Part shown: one piece after another, positions 17,603 through 27,096 of the stretch
How the letters are laid out: every line of letters begins with the position of its first letter
Position numbering within the stretch: position 1 is the first letter of the stretch
DNA from: Shewanella oncorhynchi
GTDB taxonomy: Bacteria > Pseudomonadota > Gammaproteobacteria > Enterobacterales > Shewanellaceae
DNA length: 64,000 nucleotides
Assembly: GCF_012584455.1 (NCBI RefSeq)
Contig: NZ_JABAEB010000002.1
Span: 434,001-498,000 of the forward strand
Direction of reading: 5' to 3'
Program-made: the position numbers and the translations under genes
Notes under the pieces: generated by a model
Told to the model about the DNA's origin: nothing
The model's database searches: none
Seen by the model: only the letters and a program-made list of their open reading frames with translations

Positions 17603-18538
17603 TCAAATACAGGATTTGGCTTCAGTGCCTATGTGCACTGACAACGACTTATTAAATTCTTGCTGGGCGAAATACATAGCACCGAGTTCGGGTGGTGCTA
17701 AGGTTTCTGAAATCTTAGCGACCACATCGGCACCGAGCCAAGCTTGTAAAGGCTCAGCAAGACCACCGATCATCGAAAAACGCACCGGATTTAAGCTAAA
17801 TAACTTACGCGCCATTTCGCTAATATAATCAGCACCTTCTTGCACTATGGCAGTCGCGACTGCGTCACCTTCATTGGCACAATCGAGTACGCTTCTGGCT
17901 AATGCGGCGTAGCAACTTGATGATTTACCCGCTAGATTTTCGACAATGCCTAGCGCATCGGTGACACCAAACTCATTCAACAGCATATCAGTTAATCGGG
18001 TTGGTACGGCAAAGCCATCGAGTGCTAACAACACGTGTTCGGCGGCTTTTAATCCAAGCCAAGCACCGCTGCCCTTATCGCCCAAGGCAAAACCATAACC
18101 ACCAATACTCAAGCTGGTATCACCAACATGGGCATAACCGCAAGAGCCAGTACCCGTGATGATCACAGCGCCATCGGCACCGCGGTGGGCACCAATACAA
18201 GCGGTATGCAAATCGGTAGTGACATACATGGCTGCAAAAGGATGCTGCCAGTTGATAACATCTTGATATAACCTAGGTACATTTACGCCAGCAAGACCAA
18301 GACCCGCCACCAGCAAGTGACTTTCGCTCTCGTTCATGCCCGCATCTAGCAACGCCAGGCGAGTCGATGCTTCAATGGATTCAAATGTTTGTGTGAGACC
18401 ATGCAGTGGATTTGCACGTCCTGCAACACCTGTCCCTAAAACGGTACCGTCTGCGCAGTAGATGGTGGCTCGGCATTTACTACCGCCTCCATCTACACCT
18501 ATAAACAGTGGTTGATCTTTTGTCTGGACTAACCCCAT
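17603..18538 (-). CDS. nagK: N-acetylglucosamine kinase, BadF/BadG family
   Basis: The 311-residue sugar kinase belongs to the BcrAD/BadFG ATPase family. FIGVDGGGSKCRATIY is the phosphate-1 loop, VIITGTGSCGYA is phosphate-2, and GDKGSGAWLGLKAAEHVL follows as in eukaryotic-type GlcNAc kinases. It phosphorylates imported GlcNAc to GlcNAc-6-P. ATG 18538 (MGLVQTK) has AGAGGGG upstream and is chosen over GTG 18553. It is the first gene of the nagK-nagB-nagA operon, with a NagR palindrome 95 bp upstream (18633-18652). Confidence 0.9.
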   Translation of the reverse strand: MGLVQTKDQPLFIGVDGGGSKCRATIYCADGTVLGTGVAGRANPLHGLTQTFESIEASTRLALLDAGMNESESHLLVAGLGLAGVNVPRLYQDVINWQHPFAAMYVTTDLHTACIGAHRGADGAVIITGTGSCGYAHVGDTSLSIGGYGFALGDKGSGAWLGLKAAEHVLLALDGFAVPTRLTDMLLNEFGVTDALGIVENLAGKSSSCYAALARSVLDCANEGDAVATAIVQEGADYISEMARKLFSLNPVRFSMIGGLAEPLQAWLGADVVAKISETLAPPELGAMYFAQQEFNKSLSVHIGTEAKSCI

Positions 18539-18632
18539 GACACCCCTCTTCACCTATCAATGCAGCGCTACCGTTGCTTATTATTTGCCGTTAATACAGC
18601 GCTCAACTTTAGTTAACTCAATGTTACAGTAA

Positions 18633-18652
18633 AAATGACAGCGTTGTCATTT
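18633..18652. promoter_or_regulatory. NagR operator upstream of nagK-nagB-nagA
   Basis: AAATGACAGCGTTGTCATTT is a near-perfect 20-bp palindrome, 95 bp before the nagK start, matching the other NagR-type sites in the window. Confidence 0.92.
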
Positions 18653-18707
18653 ACTTTTTTAAGTGATTTATGATCTAAAATCAAATTTAGGCAATCACTG
18701 ACACAGA

Positions 18708-18745
18708 AAAACAAAAAGGCTGTATTTTATCTTTAAAATACAGCC
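18708..18745 (-). terminator. Rho-independent terminator of the hexosaminidase operon
   Basis: A 12-bp perfect stem, GGCTGTATTTTA (18718-18729) with TAAAATACAGCC (18734-18745), is followed on the minus strand by a T-rich tract. It sits just after the hexosaminidase stop. Confidence 0.88.
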
Positions 18746-18760
18746 AGATATAAAAACGAT

Positions 18761-21559
18761 TTAGTTAACGATTAAACTTCGGCCTTTACGAATACCATCG
18801 GCCGCAATGGCACGGATCTCAATCGGTGCAGTGACCGCCAATCCCGCTTGATAAGCTTGCCATTGGCCATTGAGGCTACGGTATTCGAGTTTAAGGCCGG
18901 GATAGGCGATATTAGCAAACAGTTTACCGTCACGGATCTCGGCGCCAACCGTCGGTACGCGATAATCAATCCCCGCTTTATCTAGCTTGATAAACTCTTT
19001 ATGGCCCAAGGTATTCGAAAGTTGTTGCCACTCCTTTGCCTGTGCATCACGCATGGCTAAGGTAAAAGCCCCAGAGCTTTGGTTATACACAGCGCCTTGA
19101 TACTGATAAGGCACTTCCCACGCAGCTTGATGCCAAGCACGCTCAGCCAGCATCAACAAACGCGGAAACACCATGTATTCAATCGTATCGTCACTGCGAA
19201 TCGACTCACTCCAAACCTGCCCTTGCAAGCCAGTAAAGGGTTTGCCTTTCTCCCTTGGACCCGAGACTTTGTTACCCGCCTCATCAAGTTTTATTCTGTC
19301 ATCCGCTTCGAATGGCTGATTTTCAATATCGGTCCATTGCTCGGCGTTAGCGGCTAAATTATCAGGCATAAAGCTAAAGACTTTATGGCTATTGGTCGCG
19401 CGGCTCGCCCAGTAATAGCCATGCTCTTTAGGATCGGCCTCATAGGGGAAGTCAAAGTACAATACCTCAGGATTAGAAAGTACGGTTTCCCAGCCGAGAT
19501 TCGCCTGCTGATTGGCGCGCGAATGACCTTTGTGGGCAATCACATCCCAAATATTAGACTGCACCTTAGCGGGCATTTTATCAGGGCGAACATGGCTCAT
19601 ACCATCGCTCCATCCTGCTGCTTCAATGCCTTTTGCCGCTAACATAGTCGAAATTCGTTCAATAAAATAAGCGCCTAAGTCATCTATCGACTTAACACCT
19701 TTATCGTTATTGGCGACAAATCCTAAACATTGGGGTGATTGTTTCCAAGCTCCCGCCGTTTCATCGGCACCAATGTGGTAACGCGTCAATGGTTGACCCG
19801 CGGCTTGGTGTAACTTGGCTATTTCATCAATCACTTTATCGACAAACTGATAGGTCGATTCCATGCACACGTTAAGCGTATTGTCGTCGTAATATTGCAC
19901 TGAAGAATAAACCGTTTTGTCGTTTGCATCGGATAACAAATATTGCTCAGCTGCAGTGGTTTGCCCTTCAGCTTGCAATTGACGATCGCCCGCATCTAAC
20001 GCTTTTACCGCTGTGCTGGCTTGATTTGCCGTTTCCTGCACAGGGACAACCTGCACTTTGCCCGTGTTTTGAAGCTCTACGTCTTCAGCCTGTAATCGAC
20101 GAAAACGCGCATCCATCGCTTTAATCGCGGCGCGGCTATGACCCGGCATATCCATTGATGGGATCACTTGAATTTGACGCGCCTCAGCATATTTCACTAT
20201 GTCGATATAATCTTGTTTAGTGTAATAGCCATTGACACTAGTATCGCCAAACGGTCCACTGCCTAACTGCGGTAATAAGCAGGAATTTTCATCTAAATCA
20301 TGGCAACGTTTACTGCCAATGTCGGTTAATTCAGGCAGACCATCGATTTCTAAACGCCAACCTTCATCGTCAGCCATGTGTAAATGCAGTTTATTGAGCT
20401 TATAAGCCGCCATTTGGTCGAGCAAATCCAGCAACAATTGTTTGCTGTGGAAATTACGTGCCACATCAATATGCATACCACGGAACGGATAACGTGGGCT
20501 GTCTTCAATGGTCATGGCATTCACTTTCAGCGAATTCACATCCACAAGGCTTGCTAATGATGACAAACCGTAAGAGAAGCCCGCCGAATCATTGGCAGCG
20601 ATCACAATTTCAGTTGGCTGAATATCTAAGCGATAACGACCCTCATCCCCTTTTTGGCTGGCAAATTTCACGATAATGCCACTCGCAGATTCAGCCACAC
20701 CCAGGCGAGCTAAACGTGCCACCGCTGCCGCAACTTGACTCTTTTGCTCTGGGTTATCTTGCTGATATTCGAGCTTAATACCACCAGCAAGGGATACTGG
20801 TGTATCAGTTGAATGGATCTTCACCTTTTGTGGCGTTGGGATAATGGTATCCACAGCCAAGGCGGCATCTTCACTCACGCTTTGATTGGCTTTAAATAAT
20901 TGCGCGGCATCGGCTGGCGCGAGTTTATCCGTTTCAGTGCGTTGATATTGGGTTTTAAAATTCGTAAACCCTTCAACATACGGACGCGTCTCTAAACCCG
21001 TTTCGGCATCTTTACCCACTTGAGTGCTGGCGATAATGACGGGTTCTAATCCTTTTGCTGCGAGGTAATAGTTTGGCATAGCGTCGGTTTCAGCCAATTG
21101 CCACGGCTCACCACGGAACGTCAGTTGCTTTTTCTCGCCTTTAACAAATCCCTTAAAAGCAGCCGTTGGCGTAATACGATGTAAATCGCCTTTAACGTGC
21201 GTTATCGTCAATTCACCGCTTTCAACCGATTGCACTGGGCGCATTTGGCTTAAATAAATTTCCCAATCTTGGCTGGCTAAATCCATACCGGGCACGAAAT
21301 CAATTTGAGCGACAAAACAGCGACCATCGGCTTTATCTTTTAAGCACTTATCGTCTGGCACATTGGTCACAACACGATAAGTTACGACTAACGAATCCCC
21401 GAGTTGTTGTAACTGCGCTTGAGTTAATGCGTCCTGAGCTTGCTGTGTTTGAGCTACAGCCTTATCGGCTGACGCTGCGGAAGGCGTCACAGGCGCCTCG
21501 GAACAAGCCGCTAATCCTAAAGCCAGTAAAATGGCGCTTGCTGAAAGTGTTTTATTCAT
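18761..21559 (-). CDS. hex: Beta-N-acetylhexosaminidase (GH20) lipoprotein
   Basis: The 932-residue lipoprotein (lipobox LGLAAC, Cys19) has the chitobiase layout: an N-terminal carbohydrate-binding beta domain (about 55-220), a GH20b domain (about 240-355), the GH20 barrel (about 360-830) with the catalytic pair in HIGADETAGAW (near 590), and a C-terminal immunoglobulin-like domain. It releases GlcNAc from chitobiose and chitooligosaccharides at the cell surface or periplasm. Within the barrel a stretch of 39 codons is imperfectly duplicated (plus-strand 19975-20014 versus 20092-20131), not expected from the family. It is the last gene of the operon after the binding protein and chemoreceptor. 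Confidence 0.92.
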   Translation of the reverse strand: MNKTLSASAILLALGLAACSEAPVTPSAASADKAVAQTQQAQDALTQAQLQQLGDSLVVTYRVVTNVPDDKCLKDKADGRCFVAQIDFVPGMDLASQDWEIYLSQMRPVQSVESGELTITHVKGDLHRITPTAAFKGFVKGEKKQLTFRGEPWQLAETDAMPNYYLAAKGLEPVIIASTQVGKDAETGLETRPYVEGFTNFKTQYQRTETDKLAPADAAQLFKANQSVSEDAALAVDTIIPTPQKVKIHSTDTPVSLAGGIKLEYQQDNPEQKSQVAAAVARLARLGVAESASGIIVKFASQKGDEGRYRLDIQPTEIVIAANDSAGFSYGLSSLASLVDVNSLKVNAMTIEDSPRYPFRGMHIDVARNFHSKQLLLDLLDQMAAYKLNKLHLHMADDEGWRLEIDGLPELTDIGSKRCHDLDENSCLLPQLGSGPFGDTSVNGYYTKQDYIDIVKYAEARQIQVIPSMDMPGHSRAAIKAMDARFRRLQAEDVELQNTGKVQVVPVQETANQASTAVKALDAGDRQLQAEGQTTAAEQYLLSDANDKTVYSSVQYYDDNTLNVCMESTYQFVDKVIDEIAKLHQAAGQPLTRYHIGADETAGAWKQSPQCLGFVANNDKGVKSIDDLGAYFIERISTMLAAKGIEAAGWSDGMSHVRPDKMPAKVQSNIWDVIAHKGHSRANQQANLGWETVLSNPEVLYFDFPYEADPKEHGYYWASRATNSHKVFSFMPDNLAANAEQWTDIENQPFEADDRIKLDEAGNKVSGPREKGKPFTGLQGQVWSESIRSDDTIEYMVFPRLLMLAERAWHQAAWEVPYQYQGAVYNQSSGAFTLAMRDAQAKEWQQLSNTLGHKEFIKLDKAGIDYRVPTVGAEIRDGKLFANIAYPGLKLEYRSLNGQWQAYQAGLAVTAPIEIRAIAADGIRKGRSLIVN

Positions 21560-21587
21560 GATTATCCTTATCTAGCTCCAGAAATGG

Positions 21588-23075
21588 CTACAATCTGAAG
21601 GAAGTTACTAACGTCCGCAGTCTTTCCCCTTGGTGAAACAGTCGCTCGCTCGAGTGCGCTAAGTGCTCGCTATCGAGTGAGGCTGAACCTGAGACATTGG
21701 CAAGATCATTTAACGTACGAGAAATCGCTTCGGTGACGCAGGTTTGCTCCTGTGCCGCATGGGAAACTTCGATGTTCATATTACTGATATTTGAGACTAA
21801 ATCAGTCACTTTAGTGAGTACTAACTTAATTTCTTCCGAGCGGTTAACGCCCTGAGTTGAGAGGGCTTGGCTCGCTTTCATCACAGTGACTGTTTCGGCC
21901 ACTCGGCTCTGGACCTGCTGGATCATCTTCTGGATCTCACCAGTTGCCTGTTGGGTTCGGCTCGCCAGCGTACGCACTTCGTCGGCAACCACAGCAAAAC
22001 CGCGCCCTTGTTCACCCGCCCTCGCCGCTTCAATCGCAGCATTAAGCGCCAGTAAGTTGGTCTGTTCAGCAATACTGTTGATGACTACAACGACTTCATC
22101 AATCTTTTGCGTTTCTTGCTGTAACTGTGAAACGAACAATGCCGAGCGAGCTAATTCAGATGCCAGTTTACGAGTAATGTCTAATCCCGAATCGAACTGA
22201 CGCTGACTGTCATCGACCGCTTTATCGGCCTGACTCGCCGCGTCCGCGGTGCGTTTCGCATTAATGGCGACTTCATTGGCACTGGCGCTCAGCTGAGTTA
22301 CAGCCGTCACTGCCGCCTCGGTTTCTTTTAATTGGGTTTGCACGCGATCATTATTGGTTTGCGACAGTGACCCCAGCGCTTTGGCATCACCCAGTAATTG
22401 CCCTGAGGTTTCGTGCACTCTGGAAATCGTGCCGTGAATTTGCTCAACAAAACCATTAAATGCCTTGGCAAGCTGACCAATCTCATCCTGACTCTCAACG
22501 GGTAATCTGTGGCATAAATCGCCGTCACCGCTGGCAATTTCTTCCATAGCACGGACCACATTCCCAAGTGGATTAATCACTAAACGTTTAAGAATAATGA
22601 AGATAACAAATAAACTGCCACCGAGAATTAACAACGCCTGCAAGAAATAACCTAAGAGTAAATCTGACAACTGAGCGCGAATAGGCAACATAGAAAACTG
22701 AATAGCCAATTGGCCCGTTGGGTTACCTTGATCAGCAAATTGAATTTCACGTTTCACTAGATACTCATCGGCCACTGTTTGAGCCTGTTGACTCTCGGCT
22801 AACACTTTACCGCGATGGTCACTCACGACAATATGATAAATTTGCGCAGATTTAAGCATCACAGATAGCACTGCACGGATCTGCTCATAGTCGTAGGTGA
22901 AGATGGGCTGCGCCATAGTGACTTGCAAATTGGCGACGGTATTTTCTTCGAACTCAGTTTCACTGGCGGCCAATTTATCGCTCGCCAACCAGTAAGATGC
23001 ACCGAACAGAACGCTAACAATCATAAAAATCGCTGCCGCTAATCCAATCTGTACTTTTAAGGCTAATGTTTTCAT
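21588..23075 (-). CDS. Methyl-accepting chemotaxis protein of the GlcNAc regulon
   Basis: The 495-residue chemoreceptor has TM1 (about 8-31), a small periplasmic domain (about 33-138), TM2 (about 139-162), HAMP (about 163-220) and a signalling domain whose hairpin tip reads [28 protein letters not shown] in segments. Its start codon overlaps the stop of the upstream binding-protein gene (TAATG), implying translational coupling. The small ligand domain and the partner suggest it senses a sugar through the periplasmic binding protein. The operon ends with the hexosaminidase gene and is preceded by a NagR site, so the stimulus is probably a chitin product. Confidence 0.88.
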   Translation of the reverse strand: MKTLALKVQIGLAAAIFMIVSVLFGASYWLASDKLAASETEFEENTVANLQVTMAQPIFTYDYEQIRAVLSVMLKSAQIYHIVVSDHRGKVLAESQQAQTVADEYLVKREIQFADQGNPTGQLAIQFSMLPIRAQLSDLLLGYFLQALLILGGSLFVIFIILKRLVINPLGNVVRAMEEIASGDGDLCHRLPVESQDEIGQLAKAFNGFVEQIHGTISRVHETSGQLLGDAKALGSLSQTNNDRVQTQLKETEAAVTAVTQLSASANEVAINAKRTADAASQADKAVDDSQRQFDSGLDITRKLASELARSALFVSQLQQETQKIDEVVVVINSIAEQTNLLALNAAIEAARAGEQGRGFAVVADEVRTLASRTQQATGEIQKMIQQVQSRVAETVTVMKASQALSTQGVNRSEEIKLVLTKVTDLVSNISNMNIEVSHAAQEQTCVTEAISRTLNDLANVSGSASLDSEHLAHSSERLFHQGERLRTLVTSFRL

Positions 23076-24088
23076 TATTTTGCACCTTGCATACTAAAAA
23101 GATCTAACCATAATTCTGTGCGTTCTATTGGTGTTAATGGACTTAAATCAGGTGTATCAAGACGGATAATCACCCTTTGTTCAAACTTAGCCTCACGGTA
23201 CAGCTGCTCAATTTTAAGCTCGCGATTAAACATCTCATCAAAAGAGCCGTCGCTTACCATACTTTCAAGCCCGGCTAAAATGGCCGCAGCAAGTTCGGGG
23301 CGCTTAGGGGAAACAAAGAAATAAGCTGGCGAGCGATATTGCAGCAGGATATGGCTATCGACCTTAAGTGCGGGATCGGGGTGATTTGCGAGTTCTTCGC
23401 CAATTTCCTGGGCGCCGAGGGCAAGATAATCGAAACGCCCGCCTTCTAACATGGGGTATAAATTGGTGTACTGATAGCTAGTGACGACGGGTAATCCATT
23501 GGCTTCTAAAATCGTGGCATCGGGCCAATAACGATTTTGCCCCGCCTTTAACTGCCTAAAATCCGCCATGGTTTTCACATTAGCAAATCGTGCCTCATCC
23601 GATTTACGGATAATCAGCAGCCGATTACCGAGTAACCCTTTAAACAATGGAATGCGCACGGGAAGCACTGTTTCTTCCAATTCTTTTGAGGTCATGCTCC
23701 AAAACACGTCGACAGTCCCAGCGAGTGCTTCTTCAACCTTGCGCTTTTGATTCATTTGAGTCGACATTTCTTGCGCTTGATAACCCGAATCCGAGCGCCG
23801 CAGTGCTTCATCAAGTAACTTTAGCAACCATTCCTGCTGTATCGCGGTGGTGATTGTTTTTGAAACCTGTGCAGACGATTTAGACACATCAGAATTTGAA
23901 GCTAAATTATTTGTGGCTGTGTCGGCAGCAAATACAGCAAAAGAGGAAAATGCCGAAAAAAACGCTAATGCTATTATAAACAGGGGGATGCAAACCGTTC
24001 TTCTTGTCATGATGAGTGCGACATGGCCAATGACACTCGACATGCCAATTGCAATGACACGCATCGCAGCCGTTAAATGAATCGCCAT
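23075..24088 (-). CDS. Periplasmic solute-binding-like protein coupled to the chemoreceptor
   Basis: The 337-residue protein has an N-terminal hydrophobic signal ([22 protein letters not shown]) followed by a type II periplasmic binding fold similar to the SBP_bac_3 group ([10 protein letters not shown] early, [20 protein letters not shown] in the middle). The start is uncertain: ATG 24088 has GAGG upstream, while ATG 24010 (MTRRTVC) would give a compact signal peptide. No ABC permease or ATPase gene is nearby. Its TAA overlaps the chemoreceptor ATG, so it probably presents a ligand to that receptor rather than serving transport. The ligand is unknown; a chito-oligosaccharide is inferred from the regulon. 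Confidence 0.75.
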   Translation of the reverse strand: MAIHLTAAMRVIAIGMSSVIGHVALIMTRRTVCIPLFIIALAFFSAFSSFAVFAADTATNNLASNSDVSKSSAQVSKTITTAIQQEWLLKLLDEALRRSDSGYQAQEMSTQMNQKRKVEEALAGTVDVFWSMTSKELEETVLPVRIPLFKGLLGNRLLIIRKSDEARFANVKTMADFRQLKAGQNRYWPDATILEANGLPVVTSYQYTNLYPMLEGGRFDYLALGAQEIGEELANHPDPALKVDSHILLQYRSPAYFFVSPKRPELAAAILAGLESMVSDGSFDEMFNRELKIEQLYREAKFEQRVIIRLDTPDLSPLTPIERTELWLDLFSMQGAK

Positions 24089-24191
24089 AAATTGCAGCCT
24101 CTTTTATTATCTGGTTTATACCAGTGAGTTTTATTTATCTATGCCGCTAACGTTCAAGTGCTGAGGTAGGCAGTTGAGTAATACCGTAAAA

Positions 24192-24240
24192 ACATCCTAA
24201 AAAAATGGCTGGGCACTGCTTACAGTACCCAGCCCACGCT
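24192..24240 (-). terminator. Strong intrinsic terminator in the leader of the binding protein-chemoreceptor operon
   Basis: On the minus strand, a hairpin formed by 24228-24234 (GGCTGGG) with 24207-24213 (CCCAGCC), extended by a 4-bp ACTG/CAGT stem, ends in seven T. It lies between the NagR operator (24373-24392) and the first gene (start 24088), so transcripts begun at that operator would meet it before any coding sequence. It may end a small RNA or act as an attenuator. Confidence 0.75.
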
Positions 24241-24372
24241 AGTTTCTGGGGAGAGACTATCAAAATATCAAAGACAAACGTATCGCCGCCCGACAGCAAT
24301 ACTCCTGCCAAACACATGATAAGGAGACCTCATCCTCTCATGCAGACCTTACAAACAACGCGTCACACAAGC

Positions 24373-24392
24373 AGATGACAGCGCTGTCATTA
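24373..24392. promoter_or_regulatory. NagR operator, minus-strand side
   Basis: AGATGACAGCGCTGTCATTA carries the perfect palindrome TGACAGCGCTGTCA. It lies 285 bp before the binding-protein gene and probably controls the minus-strand binding protein-chemoreceptor-hexosaminidase operon. Confidence 0.9.
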
Positions 24393-24518
24393 TTAAAGTA
24401 CACAAGAAAGAACAGGATTTCTACATTTTTTTGACAATTATTGTTATTTTTTATGAATAGACATAATTAATGCAAATTATTCAAATACTTAAAATGTTTA
24501 TTTTATTTATTCAAGCTT

Positions 24519-24538
24519 ATGTGACAACGCTGTCTTTC
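24519..24538. promoter_or_regulatory. NagR operator in front of the TauE-halogenase operon
   Basis: ATGTGACAACGCTGTCTTTC carries the core GACAACGCTGTC. It lies 46 bp before the permease ATG at 24584 on the plus strand, consistent with promoter occlusion by NagR. It is the least symmetrical of the five copies. Confidence 0.82.
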
Positions 24539-24583
24539 ATTGATAACATAGCGATAACATGACAAAGATCACGGTAGCTATTG

Positions 24584-25501
24584 ATGAATCCCATTAACAC
24601 ACTTGTGCCCAATAATACCCAGCCTGCTCCGCGCTTAAATCGATATTACCTAAATCTCAGTTTGATATTACTACTCTGTGGAGCTTGGTTATTTTGGGCG
24701 AGCCATTTTCATTCGCTATTTGATCTTATCCAAGAATATGGACGCTTCGTTTTTCTAGGAATCACAGGAGCGATATTTGCAAACTCGACAGGAGCTGGCG
24801 GTGGAGTCATCTTTATTCCGGTATTTTCGAGCCTCAACTTTAGTGAGTCTCAAAGTGTTGCGACTTCATTTATGATCCAATGCTTTGGCATGACAGCAGG
24901 CGCAATTTCATGGTCACTGCATTATAAAAAGCACCACCGAGAAGATGATGCATGGTCTGGTTTTGTAAAAGCATCATTACTTACCGCCTTCTTTTCTGTC
25001 TTAGGTTTCTGGAGTAGCCAATTACTACAACTCAATTCGCCCTCTTCGCTACACACCAGCTTTAGCATTTTCTCGATAGTGCTTGGTATCGCCATCATTA
25101 TCAGTAGCAAAAGTAGCACACAAATCACTCGCTCTATAATGCCGGTCGATTTTCTTTGGCTCGCTCTCATTGGCTATTTCGGCGGTATTATCACAGCTTG
25201 GTTATCGGTAGGCGTCGGTGAATTAGTCGTCATTTATCTCATGCTAAGGGGACTATGCGCCAAAATGGCGGTCGCCACTGGCGTTGTTGTTTCTGCGATT
25301 ACAGTCTGGTCAGCAAGCCCTATCCATATTTTTTCAACAAATAGCCATGCCCTCTTTGAGCTAGTGTTATTCGCAGGCCCTGGCGCCATTATCGGAGGAT
25401 TACTCGCTCGTAAATTAGCGCTCTTTCTCCCAGTAAAAGTATTAAAACTCTTTTTCTCCATTTGGATCATTTTGACGGGTAGCGTCATGTTGGCGAGTTA
25501 A
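24584..25501 (+). CDS. TauE/SafE-family membrane permease
   Basis: The 305-residue protein has about eight hydrophobic segments. Glycine-rich motifs GAIFANSTGAGGGVIFIPVF and GYFGGIITAWLSVGVGELVVIY are the two internal repeats of the TauE/SafE (DUF81) family of anion permeases. Members are linked to sulfite, sulfoacetate and other organic anions; the substrate here is not evident. ATG 24584 is taken instead of the adjacent TTG 24581. It lies 14 bp before a flavin-dependent halogenase gene and just after a NagR operator, so it is a NagR-controlled operon partner of that enzyme. Confidence 0.82.
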   Translation: MNPINTLVPNNTQPAPRLNRYYLNLSLILLLCGAWLFWASHFHSLFDLIQEYGRFVFLGITGAIFANSTGAGGGVIFIPVFSSLNFSESQSVATSFMIQCFGMTAGAISWSLHYKKHHREDDAWSGFVKASLLTAFFSVLGFWSSQLLQLNSPSSLHTSFSIFSIVLGIAIIISSKSSTQITRSIMPVDFLWLALIGYFGGIITAWLSVGVGELVVIYLMLRGLCAKMAVATGVVVSAITVWSASPIHIFSTNSHALFELVLFAGPGAIIGGLLARKLALFLPVKVLKLFFSIWIILTGSVMLAS

Positions 25502-25515
25502 TAGGAAACATTAAG

Positions 25516-27042
25516 ATGAATAATTCTCCGCTAAAAAGTATCACGATTGTCGGTGGCGGTAGCACAGGCTGGATGACGGCTCTCTACTTGAGTAAGTTAT
25601 ATAACCATTCGTCTAATATCATTGATATTAGACTTATCGAAAGTAAAGAAATTGGTATTATTGGCGTTGGTGAAGCTACCGTTCATAGTCTACGATTCTT
25701 CTTTGCAGCTATGGGATTAGATGAAAATGAACTACTTAGAGAAACAAACGCAACATTAAAGACTGGCATATTATTTCGTAACTGGATGAAACCAGTCGAT
25801 GGTAAAATGCATGAATATTTCCATCCATTTGAGCAACAAAAACCATCTGGGAAAATTGATAATGCAAGTGCTTGGATTTTAAATAATCAGATTAATGAAT
25901 CAAACATCACTCCCTTTGCTGAAGCAACAAGTCTTTCATTTAGCTTAATGCAAAATAACTTAAGTCCTAAAACGCAATACTTGAATCAATATCAAGGTAT
26001 TGTCCCCTATGGTTACCACTTAGACGCGACACTTATGGCGGCCTTTTTAAAGCGCAAAGCCACCCAAGCAGGGGTAGATCATGTTGAAGCAAATGTAACG
26101 GACGTTCTGGTTAATGATGGCAACATCATAGAGGTTGTAACTGATCAAGGCTCATTCAAGAGTGACATATTTATAGACTGTACAGGCTTTAAAGGGCTTT
26201 TAATTCAAAGCCTAAAGAATGATAACTGGCAATCATTCGAAACCGAATTACCTTGCAATAAAGCCGTTGCAATGCAGCGGGAATATCTGCCTCACCAGCT
26301 ACCTAGAGCCTATACGACAGCAACAGCGCTTAGTCATGGTTGGGCTTGGGAAATTGACCTAACGAATCGTCAAGGAACGGGTTATGTCTACGATGGACGT
26401 AGTCTAACGAGGGAGCAAGCTGAGGCTGAATTAAAAGCTTATCTTGGCGATGAACAAGAGATCATAAGAACTGTTCACTTAGATATGAAGATAGGTTGTA
26501 GACGTGAATTTTGGGTTGGAAATTGTATTGCAATGGGGCTCGCAGGTGGATTTATTGAACCCTTAGAATCGACAGGCTTGCATCTTATAAACTTAGGAGC
26601 AAGATTGCTAGCGACGCATTTAACTTCATCTAATCCCTCCCAAGCGATAAGGACGTCATATAATATCGCAATGAACGGATTGTATACCGATCTTAGACAA
26701 TTTATCGTACTTCATTACTGTTTAACTGATAGAGATGATAATGAATTCTGGCAAAAAGCAGCACAAAGCTCAGTATTCATCCCTGCTCTAGAACAAAAAA
26801 TGACACTATGGAAAGACAAAGTTTGTGAGTATGTCGATCTTGCTAATGGATATAGTTCAGTTTTTACAGATGAGAATTATCGCTACGTACTTTATGGTAT
26901 GCAGCATATTCCTGAAATCCATATACCTTGTCCAAAAAATGAAATATCAAGAATACTCGACAACTTAAAAACACAACAGTTTAGAGCAAAAGAGCAATCT
27001 TTATCACATCAAGAATTCTTAGCGAAAATTAAAAATATTTAA
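25516..27042 (+). CDS. Flavin-dependent tryptophan-halogenase-family protein (copy 1)
   Basis: The 508-residue protein has the FAD motif VGGGSTGWMTALYLSK (about 11-26), the family block GIIGVGEATVHSLRFFF, and a conserved lysine in ATLKTGILF at the place of the catalytic lysine of PrnA/RebH. The second halogenase motif W-x-W-x-I-P reads WAWEID here, so its last proline is lost. Family members halogenate indoles or other aromatics with FADH2, halide and O2; TonB-receptor-linked members have mostly unknown substrates. It is preceded by the TauE/SafE gene and a NagR site, and converges on copy 2. GC is lower than in the nag genes. Confidence 0.82.
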   Translation: MNNSPLKSITIVGGGSTGWMTALYLSKLYNHSSNIIDIRLIESKEIGIIGVGEATVHSLRFFFAAMGLDENELLRETNATLKTGILFRNWMKPVDGKMHEYFHPFEQQKPSGKIDNASAWILNNQINESNITPFAEATSLSFSLMQNNLSPKTQYLNQYQGIVPYGYHLDATLMAAFLKRKATQAGVDHVEANVTDVLVNDGNIIEVVTDQGSFKSDIFIDCTGFKGLLIQSLKNDNWQSFETELPCNKAVAMQREYLPHQLPRAYTTATALSHGWAWEIDLTNRQGTGYVYDGRSLTREQAEAELKAYLGDEQEIIRTVHLDMKIGCRREFWVGNCIAMGLAGGFIEPLESTGLHLINLGARLLATHLTSSNPSQAIRTSYNIAMNGLYTDLRQFIVLHYCLTDRDDNEFWQKAAQSSVFIPALEQKMTLWKDKVCEYVDLANGYSSVFTDENYRYVLYGMQHIPEIHIPCPKNEISRILDNLKTQQFRAKEQSLSHQEFLAKIKNI

Positions 27043-27096
27043 AATCATAAAGAGCAAGATTAAAAATCTTGCTCTACTTACCATTTAATTCAACCA

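Noticed and set aside
16587..17606. GlmS (glucosamine-6-phosphate synthase) assignment for the SIS-domain protein
   Set aside because: The N-terminal glutaminase domain is missing, and the operon context is GlcNAc catabolism.
24147..24317. 56-residue minus-strand open frame in the leader of the binding-protein operon
   Set aside because: It spans the terminator hairpin, which forces its sequence, and has only a weak, distant ribosome-binding site.
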